Shown: one piece after another, positions 19,119-26,694 of the stretch
Position numbering within the stretch: the stretch's first letter is position 1
Layout of the letters: every line of letters starts with the position of its first letter
NCBI RefSeq assembly: GCF_021228795.1
Contig: NZ_CP089309.1
Location: 1,116,001-1,180,000 of the forward strand
Origin: Thiocapsa bogorovii
GTDB taxonomy: Bacteria > Pseudomonadota > Gammaproteobacteria > Chromatiales > Chromatiaceae
Direction of reading: 5' to 3'
DNA: 64,000 nucleotides
Program-made: the position numbers and the translations under genes
The notes under the pieces: model-generated
What the model was told of the DNA's origin: nothing
Database searches by the model: none
Seen by the model: the letters and a program-made list of their open reading frames with translations, nothing else

Positions 19119-19679
19119 ATGCCGGTCTACGAGTTTTACTGCCCCGACTGCCATGCCATCTTCAACTTCTTCTCGCGTCGGGTCGATACCCAGACGCGTC
19201 CCGCATGTCCGCGCTGCGGGCGGCCGGAGCTTGGTCGGCAGGCGAGCCTGTTCGCGATCAGCCGCCAGCGGGGACAAGGCGACGAGGACGCGGGGGGCGA
19301 CGATCTGCCCGCAGGTCTGGACGAGGCGAAGTTGATGAACGCCTTCGCCTCGATGGCCGGCGAGCTGGAGAATCTCGATCAGGACGACCCGAAGCAGGCG
19401 GCGCAGACCATGCGCAAGCTGTTTGAGGCGACGGGTCTGAAGCTCGGCGACGGGATGGCGGAGGCAATCCGTCGCATGGAAGCGGGCGAGGATCCGGATC
19501 AGATCGACGCGGAGCTCGGCGACGTGCTCGATTCCGAGGACCCCTTTGGCGCAGGCGGGCCCGCGCGGACCTCGGAGGCCCTAAAGCAGCTGAGACGCGA
19601 TCTGCTGCCGGCCGCGCGCGACGACACCTGGTATCCCCTGCAGGGACCGGATGAGTCGCGAAGGGGGTCGCCTTCCTGA
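19119..19679 (+). CDS. FmdB-type zinc-ribbon protein
   Basis: A 186-residue protein. The N-terminal 45 residues form a zinc ribbon: MPVYEFYCPDCHAIFNFF then CPRCG, giving two CxxC knuckles, the arrangement of the FmdB/putative-regulator family. The rest is acidic and helical with no recognised domain. Its function is unknown; family members are often called regulators without proof. The ATG at 19119 has a GGAG about 9 bases upstream, which beats an in-frame ATG 81 bases earlier. A TATAGAAT near 19082 could be a -10 element. A hairpin follows the gene at 19718. Confidence 0.85.
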   Translation: MPVYEFYCPDCHAIFNFFSRRVDTQTRPACPRCGRPELGRQASLFAISRQRGQGDEDAGGDDLPAGLDEAKLMNAFASMAGELENLDQDDPKQAAQTMRKLFEATGLKLGDGMAEAIRRMEAGEDPDQIDAELGDVLDSEDPFGAGGPARTSEALKQLRRDLLPAARDDTWYPLQGPDESRRGSPS

Positions 19680-19717
19680 CGACCCGGGCGCGCCCCGATT
19701 CTCCTTCAAAGCCGCAG

Positions 19718-19740
19718 CCCGAGCGATCGGCTCGCTCGGG
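19718..19740 (+). terminator. Hairpin after the zinc-ribbon gene
   Basis: CCCGAGCGA and TCGCTCGGG form a perfect 9-bp stem round the loop TCGGC. There is no T run after it, so termination by this hairpin alone is uncertain. Confidence 0.5.
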
Positions 19741-19921
19741 GTCGAGCATCTCGCGTTCGCACAACGCGTCGGAGTGGCCGACATCGCGGACAGGATCTCG
19801 GGCTCGGTTGCAGTCAGGCCCGAGAACCGCGCCGGCGCGGCCCAGCCTGCCCTATGCAGGTGTCCGATGGCCCATGCTACACTCCGAGCGGTACCTGTAA
19901 CCCGCGAACATCGGCAAGGAT

Positions 19922-20461
19922 ATGACCAAGCAGAAGACCTACCTCGTGATCTCGGCACTCGGCGAAGACCACCCGGGTATCGTCAACCAGATTTCCAAAA
20001 CCGTGCTCGAGCACGGTTGCAATATCGAAGACAGCCGGATGACGGTCCTCGGCGGCGAGTTTGCGGCGATCCTCCTGGTCGAGGGCAAATGGAATACGCT
20101 GGCCAAGATCGAGAATGCCCTCCCGGAGCTCGAGCGTCAGCTCGGAATGACGATCATCTCCAAGCGCACCGGCGAGCGCGCCACGGGCCGAAATCTGCTT
20201 CCTTACGCGGTCGACGTGATTTCGATGGACCATCCCGGGATCGTCAACAACCTCGCCGGCTTCTTCTCCGAGCGCAAGATCAACATCGAGGACATGTCGA
20301 CCTCCACCTACGCCGCCGCCCACACCGGCACCACCATGTTCGCGGTGCACATGACGGTCGGGATCCCCTCCGACATGCATATCGCCGGTCTGCGTGAGGA
20401 GTTCATGGATTACTGCGACGGGCTGAACCTCGACGCGGTGCTCGAGCCGATCAAGGGCTGA
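19922..20461 (+). CDS. gcvR: GcvR-like protein with two ACT domains
   Basis: A 179-residue cytoplasmic protein made of two ACT domains: LVISALGEDHPGIVNQISKTVLEHGCNIEDSRM at residues 8-40 and VDVISMDHPGIVNNLAGFFSERKINIEDMST at about 98-128. This arrangement is that of GcvR, the accessory repressor that senses glycine and acts through GcvA on the glycine cleavage operon. No gcv genes are in the window, so the regulatory target here is inferred from the family. The ATG follows CAAGGAT. The gene is separate from its neighbours, with 291 bases before the next one. Confidence 0.88.
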   Translation: MTKQKTYLVISALGEDHPGIVNQISKTVLEHGCNIEDSRMTVLGGEFAAILLVEGKWNTLAKIENALPELERQLGMTIISKRTGERATGRNLLPYAVDVISMDHPGIVNNLAGFFSERKINIEDMSTSTYAAAHTGTTMFAVHMTVGIPSDMHIAGLREEFMDYCDGLNLDAVLEPIKG

Positions 20462-20576
20462 GCCCGACCGGCTGCACAGGTGCGCCCGACGACACGAAGG
20501 GCTGTGCGCATCACGCCGGCCACATCGATGCCTGTGCGCGAGGGTGAACGAGCACTGTAAGGACAAGCGCCGAGGG

Positions 20577-20651
20577 GGTGGACAAGCGCAGCGCAGTCCA
20601 CCAGCGCCGGCGCAGAGTTCGGTGGACTTCGCTCTCGCTCGTCCACCCTAC
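20577..20651. repeat. Two copies of a dispersed GGTGGAC...GTCCACC palindrome
   Basis: Bases 20577-20602 (GGTGGACAAGCG... GTCCACC) and 20621-20651 (GGTGGACTTCGCTCTCGCTC then GTCCACCCTAC) are imperfect palindromes. A third copy of the second form lies at 41547-41577. They look like a REP-type intergenic repeat. No gene is supported between 20462 and 20752. Confidence 0.75.
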
Positions 20652-20752
20652 CGATTACCGGTTGGCTCCCTGACCAAGGCTGGTGTGAAACGCCGCCGGC
20701 CGCCACAAGATCCAACGCACACCAACATCACCCGAGAGTGGAGGTACCCAGC

Positions 20753-21226
20753 ATGAGCGTCGCGATCGGCGAAACTATCCCGGATATCGAGCTGCCCGCC
20801 ACGGGCGAGAGGAGCGTCAAGCTCTCCGACTACCGCGGCAAAAACCTCGTCCTCTATTTCTACCCCAAGGCGAGCACGCCCGGCTGCACGCAGGAAGGCC
20901 AGGACTTTCGCGATGCGGCGGATGCCTTCGCGGCGGCCGACACGCAGATCCTCGGCGCCTCGCGCGACGGCATCAAGGCTCAGGAGAACTTCAAGGCCAA
21001 GCAATCCTTCCCCTTCGATCTGCTGTCGGACAAGGACGAGGCGCTCTGCAAGGCATTCGATGTCATCAAGATGAAAAAGATGTACGGCAAAGAGAGTCTC
21101 GGGGTCGAGCGCAGTACCTTCCTGATCGACGCCGAGGGCGTGCTGCGCGAGGAATGGCGCGGGGTCAAGGTGAAGGACCACGTCGCCGCCGTGCTCGCCG
21201 CGGCGCAGCGGCTCAACGCCGGCTAG
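20753..21226 (+). CDS. bcp: Thioredoxin-dependent peroxiredoxin, BCP/PrxQ family
   Basis: A 157-residue peroxiredoxin that reduces hydrogen and organic peroxides in the cytoplasm. LVLYFYPKASTPGCTQEGQDFRD holds the peroxidatic Cys with the conserved Thr and Pro before it. The position five residues later, where BCP enzymes with an intrahelix resolving Cys carry a second Cys, is Gln here. It must therefore rely on another Cys (one is present in ALCKAFDV) or on an external thiol. STFLIDAEGVLREEWRGVK is the usual C-terminal block. GGAGG precedes the ATG at 20753; the in-frame ATG at 20738 is too close to it. Confidence 0.93.
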   Translation: MSVAIGETIPDIELPATGERSVKLSDYRGKNLVLYFYPKASTPGCTQEGQDFRDAADAFAAADTQILGASRDGIKAQENFKAKQSFPFDLLSDKDEALCKAFDVIKMKKMYGKESLGVERSTFLIDAEGVLREEWRGVKVKDHVAAVLAAAQRLNAG

Positions 21227-21425
21227 GTCGAGACTCGCGGTGCCTCGGCCACCCGCGCGTCGACCGCGGCACCCCGGATCGACACCCTCTCGGCGCCGAC
21301 TCACGCGTCGTCCCGCGGCCCCGACCGATGCCGGGCACCCCTGCCGAGAGACGCCAAGCCCCTCCCCCACCCGATCGATCGCTGCTGCCGAATGCTTCGG
21401 CGCGGCGCTCCGGTAGCCGATACCC

Positions 21426-22841
21426 ATGATCAAACGCGAAAACGACAAGACCTGCCTCTTCGTTCTCGACACCAACGTGCTGATGCACGACCCCACGGCC
21501 ATCTTTCGCTTCCAAGAGCACGACATCTTCCTGCCCATGATCGTTCTCGAAGAGCTCGATCACGGGAAGAAGGGCTTGTCCGAGGTGGCGCGCAACGTCC
21601 GCCAGGTCAGTCGGTTTCTCGATCAGCTGATGTCCGACGCGGACAAGGAGGAGATCGACGCGGGCCTGCTGATCGGCCCGGTCTCGGCCGGTGGCGGCAT
21701 CGCGCACCCGGCCACCGGACGCCTTTTCTTCCAGACCGAATTGCTCGACCTGAAGTTGCCGGCCTCGCTGCCGGGCAACGGTGCGGACAACAACATCCTG
21801 GGCACCGCCCAGGCGCTGAGCAAGCTACGGACCGATCGACAGGTCATCATCGTTTCGAAAGACATCAACCTTCGCATCAAGGCGGCGGTCCTCGGCATCC
21901 CGGCGGAGGACTATTCCAACGATCAGGTCCTCGACGACGTCAACCTGCTCTACACGGGCATGGAGGGGCTCCCCGAGGATTTCTGGGAGCACCACGAGAA
22001 GTCGCTCGATGCCTGGAAGGAGGAGGGCCGCACGCTCTATCGCGTCTCGGGTCCGGACATCGCGGACTGGTATCCCGCCGAATGTCTCTACCTGGGCGAG
22101 GACCCTGCCTTCGAGGCCATCGTCCGTGAGAAGCGCACCGAGACCGAGGCCGTTATCGAGCTGGTCGACGACTATCGCGTGCCCCGCCGAGGCGTCTGGG
22201 GTATCACCGCACGCAACCGCGAGCAGAACTTCGCGCTCAACATGCTGTTGGATCCGGACCTGGATTTCGTCACCCTGCTCGGGGCCGCGGGAACCGGCAA
22301 GACGCTCCTTGCGCTGGCGGCGGGTCTCGCCCAGGTGCTGGACCGCAACCTCTATCGCGAGATCATCATGACCCGGGTGACGGTCCCGGTCGGCGAGGAC
22401 ATCGGCTTCCTGCCCGGCACGGAGGAAGAGAAGATGACGCCCTGGATGGGCGCGCTCATGGACAACCTCGAGGTGCTCACCAAACCCGAGGGCGGGGAAT
22501 GGGGTCGCGCGGCGACCAATGACCTGATCCGCAACCGGATCCGCATCTCCTCGCTCAACTTCATGCGCGGGCGCACCTTCCTGAACAAATACATCATCCT
22601 GGACGAGGCCCAGAACCTCACCGCAAAGCAGATGAAGACACTCATCACCCGCTCCGGTCCAGGCACCAAGTTCGTCTGTCTCGGCAACATCAGCCAGATC
22701 GATACGCCGTACTTGACCGAGACCACGTCCGGCCTGACGTATGTGGTGGACCGGTTCAAGCAATGGCCGCACAGCGGGCACATCACGCTGTTGCGTGGCG
22801 AGCGCTCGCGATTGGCGGATTTTGCGTCGCAGGAGCTCTAA
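21426..22841 (+). CDS. PhoH-family ATPase with N-terminal PIN domain
   Basis: A 471-residue PIN-PhoH protein (the PhoH2/YlaK type), expected to be an RNA helicase-nuclease. The PIN domain covers about residues 8-150, with FVLDTNVLMHDP giving its first acidic residue and EELD and later Asp residues completing the site. The PhoH ATPase begins near 235 (WGITARNREQNFAL) and has Walker A GAAGTGKT near 286-293 and Walker B YIILDEAQN near 400. All motifs are intact. Bases 21227-21425 before it show no gene. Whether it is co-transcribed with bcp is unclear. Confidence 0.94.
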   Translation: MIKRENDKTCLFVLDTNVLMHDPTAIFRFQEHDIFLPMIVLEELDHGKKGLSEVARNVRQVSRFLDQLMSDADKEEIDAGLLIGPVSAGGGIAHPATGRLFFQTELLDLKLPASLPGNGADNNILGTAQALSKLRTDRQVIIVSKDINLRIKAAVLGIPAEDYSNDQVLDDVNLLYTGMEGLPEDFWEHHEKSLDAWKEEGRTLYRVSGPDIADWYPAECLYLGEDPAFEAIVREKRTETEAVIELVDDYRVPRRGVWGITARNREQNFALNMLLDPDLDFVTLLGAAGTGKTLLALAAGLAQVLDRNLYREIIMTRVTVPVGEDIGFLPGTEEEKMTPWMGALMDNLEVLTKPEGGEWGRAATNDLIRNRIRISSLNFMRGRTFLNKYIILDEAQNLTAKQMKTLITRSGPGTKFVCLGNISQIDTPYLTETTSGLTYVVDRFKQWPHSGHITLLRGERSRLADFASQEL

Positions 22842-23040
22842 AGCTCGATCGCGTCTCGGGGTGTGCTTTACGGTTGAGTGGATAAGCGGACGCTTCGAGA
22901 TCTCTGAGGAGACGGCGTTGACGCGATCGAGGTGAACAGGAGAAAAAGGAAAGACGACTTGGCCCTGATCGAGTGGTGACGTGAAAAAAGAGAGACTTGG
23001 CCGTCACGACTCATATAACGATGATACAGAGGAGGATTAC

Positions 23041-23466
23041 ATGATGAAGACTTTCCGGATTGTTGCCTTGCTGGTTGCATTGATCGGCATCTCGTCTGCT
23101 GCTGTTGCGGCGGACAAGCTCAATGTCGTCTACCACCTCTCGGAGCCGGATCGCGCGGCTTTCGTGCTCAACAACATGCAGAATCATATCGACGGGGTCG
23201 GCGGACCGGAGAACATCAACATGGTTCTGGTCGTGCATGGGCCGGCGATCAACGCGTTGAACGAGATCGAGGCGACCGAAAGGGTGAGCTCCAGCGTAGC
23301 GTCGCTACAGGAGCAGGGCGTCGCCTTTGAGATGTGCGGCAACACGCTGAAAGGGTTCAATATGGAGCTCGACGAACTGCTGCCCGGATTCGTCGAGGTG
23401 AGTCAGGGAGGGGTGACGCGTATCGGGGAGCTGCAATCCCAGGGCTATGTCTACCTCCGTCCCTGA
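23041..23466 (+). CDS. Exported DsrE/DsrF-like protein
   Basis: About 141 residues with a clear signal peptide (MMKTFRIVALLVALIGISSAAVAA). The mature part, NVVYHLSEPDRAAFVLNNMQNHIDG to VNMVLVVHGPAINAL style blocks, and FEMCGNTLKGFNM match DsrE/F-like proteins, which bind or carry sulfur on a Cys; one Cys sits in the expected FxxCxNT position. Cytoplasmic DsrEFH moves sulfur in sulfur oxidisers, but the exported single-gene relatives have no settled role. AGGAGG lies 7-10 bases before the ATG pair. Its 3' end overlaps the next gene by 20 bases. Confidence 0.88.
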   Translation: MMKTFRIVALLVALIGISSAAVAADKLNVVYHLSEPDRAAFVLNNMQNHIDGVGGPENINMVLVVHGPAINALNEIEATERVSSSVASLQEQGVAFEMCGNTLKGFNMELDELLPGFVEVSQGGVTRIGELQSQGYVYLRP

Positions 23467-23875
23467 TGGCCCGGGTCCGGCTAGTGCGGAGCTCGAGCGA
23501 TTCGTTCGCGAGACGCTCGGGTGCACTTGCCCGGACGCGGTCTTCGAGCGGGTCGAAATGCGAGAGGGTCCGCCGCTACCGTGCGGAGGTAGGGTTCGGC
23601 GGATCGCGATCGGCGGGCGACTGCTGATCTCTCTGGTCGACGGGGTGTCGGTCGACGACGTGAATCGCAACATCCACACCTGGACCCTCTCGGGACGGAT
23701 CGACCGCGATGACGCACGCATGAATCGGTTCAGGCTGGTGATCGGCTTGGATGGACTCTCCACCAATGATGCAGGCGGGATCGGAGATGCCTTTGCCGCC
23801 GCATGTGACCAAGACGACGATCGGATGCATCTGCACATCGTCGATTCTGACGCGCTCCGAGCACTACATCTTTGA
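23447..23875 (+). CDS. Unknown protein with LGCTCP motif, coupled to the DsrE-like gene
   Basis: A 142-residue protein, no signal peptide. Near its start it reads ELERFVRETLGCTCPDAVFERVE, a two-Cys motif (CxC) that I have seen in small uncharacterised proteins, and later Cys occurs in PLPCGG and AACDQ. The rest is a mixed alpha/beta sequence (LISLVDGVSVDDVNRNIHTW, FRLVIGLDGL, RMHLHIVDSDALR). The ATG lies inside the last 20 bases of the DsrE-like gene, so the two are probably translated together. A thiol or metal role is inferred only from the Cys residues. Confidence 0.7.
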   Translation: MSTSVPDGPGPASAELERFVRETLGCTCPDAVFERVEMREGPPLPCGGRVRRIAIGGRLLISLVDGVSVDDVNRNIHTWTLSGRIDRDDARMNRFRLVIGLDGLSTNDAGGIGDAFAAACDQDDDRMHLHIVDSDALRALHL

Positions 23876-23961
23876 CCCACGCGGGCTACGCGGGTTGGCC
23901 GGGATTGAAAGCCTCCGGGTGTTGAGCGCGATGCTCGGCAACACCGAATAACCATCGCGCC

Positions 23962-24583
23962 TCACGCCGCGTCAAGCATTGCCAGCTCTTGCGCCAATTG
24001 CCGTAACCCGATCGCCTCGATTCCGCCACCTTTCGGGTAGCATTCATCACCGGAGTAGACCAGAAAGGCACGGTCGGGTTTAAGGTCGTCGAGCGCGGTT
24101 AGGTGCCCGCCTCGGTCTTGGGCGCGAGGCCGCGTTTGATCTCGATGGCCCATAGGCGGTTGCCCAGCAGCTCGAGCACCAGGTCCATTTCAACACCCGT
24201 CGCGGTTCGGTAGAAGCTCGCTCGGGTGCGGCCCTCAACAGGGTTTCGACGACGAACCCCTTCCAGCTCATGCCGGCGACCGGGTGTCCGAGCAGGTCGT
24301 CGAGCGTGTCCAATCGCAACAACGTGTGGACGAGCCCGCTGTCGCGCACGTACACCTTCGGCGATTTGACGAGGCGCTTCTTGGCGTTCGCGAGATAGGG
24401 GGGAAGGCGGCGCACCAAGAGGAGATCGGCCGGATTCTCCAGATCCAGATAGAGTGCATCGTCGGCCGCACGGCACGACACCGCCAGGGTCGTCTTCCCG
24501 ACCTGGCGAGGACCAAGCAAGGCGACAGCCGGGAACTGGCGGAGTCGGTGATTGAGAGGTGTCGCAAGACGGCGCGGGATCAT
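23962..24583 (-). pseudogene. Decayed AAA_14/DUF4143 ATPase, internally deleted and frameshifted
   Basis: From 24583 leftwards the frame starts MIPRRLATPLNHRLRQFPAV and reads LLGPRQVGKTTLA (Walker A) and YLDLENPADL. It then jumps straight to RRLPPYLANAKKRLVKSPKVYVRDSGLVHTLL, so roughly 150-170 residues of the ATPase are missing in frame. After GFVVETLL the frame shifts twice: RASFYRTATGVEMDLVLELL and AIEIKRG lie in a second frame, and HLTALDDLKPDRAFLVYSGDE to the stop at 23962 in a third. This is a dead gene. A second, shorter relic of the same family lies at 3532-3870. Confidence 0.82.
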
Positions 24584-24644
24584 TCTCGCAATTGTGGACT
24601 GGCGTGTCAGATTTGCAACCCTCCCGACCAACCGAGCGTCCGCT

Positions 24645-26672
24645 ATGACCAAACCCTCAGCCGACCTGAGCCTCGCCGAGCGCCACGAATGGTGGATGGC
24701 CAACGGCCGCGGCGGCTATGCCGCGGGCGCGGTCGCCGGCAGCCTGACCCGCGGCTACCATGGACTCCTGACCGCAACGATCGATCCGCCGCTCGGGCGT
24801 CGCCTGCAGGTCGCCAAGCTGGACGCGACCCTGATCGACGGGGAGCAACACTGGCCGCTCTTCACGAACCGCTGGGCCGACGGTTGCATCGATCCGGCCG
24901 GGCATGGGCTGATCGATTCCTTCCGGCTCGACGGGCGCATGCCGGTGTGGCACTGGGCCTGCGGTGATCTCTCAGTCGAGCAGCGCATCTGGATGCCGCC
25001 GGGCGAGGACAGCGCCTGGTCGGTCTATCGGCTCCTGAGTTCTCGCCCAGGCGCCGTGCCGAGTCTGCGCGTCGCCCTGCTGCTCGCCGATCACGACCAT
25101 CATCAGGTCGGGCACAAGGGCGACTTCGAGCCGATCGTGACCCTCGACGGCGACGCGCACTTGACGGCGCGATGCACCGACGGACACGACATCGCCCTGA
25201 TCGCCGTCGGCGGAAGCCTGCGGATCGACCGCGCATGGATCGAACGCTTCGCCTTGCCGATCGAGCGCGAACGCGGGCTACCGGATCAGCAAGACCTGTT
25301 GCGCGTCGGTTTCGCCGAGCTGTCCCTGAGCACGATCGGGTGGTGCGGTGTGTTCGCGACGGTCGCGCCCGAAGCCAAGAGCGACGCCGTGCCGGATCCC
25401 GAGCAGGCATTGGAGCGTTTCAGGCAGCGGGATCGCGTGCTCGTTCGGACCGCGCGGACCCATCACAAGGAGATCCCGGACATCCCCGCCTGGATCGAGC
25501 AGCTCATCCTCGCCGCCGACAGCTTCCTGATCGAGCGGCCGATCGGCGCCCTGCCCGCTCGGCAACCGCAGACCAAAGGCATGTCCGTGATCGCCGGCTA
25601 CCCCTGGTTCGGCGACTGGGGTCGCGACTCCATGATCGCCCTGCCCGGACTCACCCTCGCGACCGGTCGAACCGAGATCGCCAAACGCATCCTGGAGACC
25701 TTCGCCGGATTCGTCGACCGCGGCATGCTGCCGAACCGCTTCCCCGGTGCCGGAGAAACGCCTGTGTACAACACCGTCGATGCCGCACTCTGGTACATCG
25801 ACGCCTGGCGCGCCTACATCGAGGCATCGGATGATCTGGATGCGCTCGCAGGCGCCTTCCCGATCCTGGAGTCGATCGTCGCGCACTACCGCGACGGGAC
25901 CCGCTACGGAATCAGCATGGACCCGGCGGATGGCCTGATCCGCGCAGGCGAGCCGGGTGTGCAGCTTACCTGGATGGATGCGAAGGTCGGGGATTGGGTG
26001 GTGACCCCGCGGATCGGCAAACCGGTGGAGATCAATGCACTCTGGTATCACGGACTGCGGGTGTTGGCAGACTTTGCCGAGCGTCTGGGGCGCGATCCGC
26101 TGCGCTACCGCAGCGCTGCGGATCGAACGCGGGCGGGTTTTGCCCGTTTCGTGCGCCCGGACGGCGCGGGTCTCTATGATCTCCTCGACGGTCCGGACAG
26201 CCCCGATGGCGAGGGCGCGCGGATTCGCCCGAATCAAATCTTCGCGGTCAGCCTGTCACACTCGCCGCTCGACGCGCCCGCCCAAGCCTCTGTGGTCGAG
26301 GTCTGCGCGCGTCATCTCCTCTGCCCCCTCGGCCTGCGCACATTGGCGCGAGAAGACCCCGATTATCGGGGTCGTTATGAAGGGGATGTCCGGAGTCGCG
26401 ATGGGGCTTACCATCAGGGCACGGTCTGGGCCTGGCTGCTGGGGCACTATGCCCTCGCGGAATACCGGGTGACCGGTGATGCCGCGGCGGCGCAAGCACG
26501 GCTCGCCCCGATCGCCGATCACCTTCGAGAGGCCGGACTCGGCACCGTCAGCGAGATCTTCGACGGTGACGCGCCGCACCACCCGCGCGGCTGTCCGGCG
26601 CAAGCCTGGTCGGTCGCCTGTATCCTGGATGCCTGGACACGGCTGGAACGCATGCGCCTCGGCCCGGCGTGA
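24645..26672 (+). CDS. Glycogen debranching enzyme, amylo-alpha-1,6-glucosidase type
   Basis: A 675-residue cytoplasmic enzyme expected to remove alpha-1,6 branch residues from glycogen. The N-terminal domain has NGRGGYAAGAVAGSLTRGYHGLLTAT, the classic opening of bacterial debranching enzymes. The catalytic helical barrel starts near residue 280, with GYPWFGDWGRDSMIALPGLTL, NTVDAALWYIDA and QLTWMDAKVGDWVVTPRIGKPVEINALWYHGL, which contain the conserved acids. I use the ATG at 24645 because the GRGG block follows at normal distance; no strong ribosome binding site is visible. The next gene starts 22 bases after the stop, so they form an operon. Confidence 0.94.
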   Translation: MTKPSADLSLAERHEWWMANGRGGYAAGAVAGSLTRGYHGLLTATIDPPLGRRLQVAKLDATLIDGEQHWPLFTNRWADGCIDPAGHGLIDSFRLDGRMPVWHWACGDLSVEQRIWMPPGEDSAWSVYRLLSSRPGAVPSLRVALLLADHDHHQVGHKGDFEPIVTLDGDAHLTARCTDGHDIALIAVGGSLRIDRAWIERFALPIERERGLPDQQDLLRVGFAELSLSTIGWCGVFATVAPEAKSDAVPDPEQALERFRQRDRVLVRTARTHHKEIPDIPAWIEQLILAADSFLIERPIGALPARQPQTKGMSVIAGYPWFGDWGRDSMIALPGLTLATGRTEIAKRILETFAGFVDRGMLPNRFPGAGETPVYNTVDAALWYIDAWRAYIEASDDLDALAGAFPILESIVAHYRDGTRYGISMDPADGLIRAGEPGVQLTWMDAKVGDWVVTPRIGKPVEINALWYHGLRVLADFAERLGRDPLRYRSAADRTRAGFARFVRPDGAGLYDLLDGPDSPDGEGARIRPNQIFAVSLSHSPLDAPAQASVVEVCARHLLCPLGLRTLAREDPDYRGRYEGDVRSRDGAYHQGTVWAWLLGHYALAEYRVTGDAAAAQARLAPIADHLREAGLGTVSEIFDGDAPHHPRGCPAQAWSVACILDAWTRLERMRLGPA

Positions 26673-26694
26673 ACCGCAACCGCAGGAGATCCAC

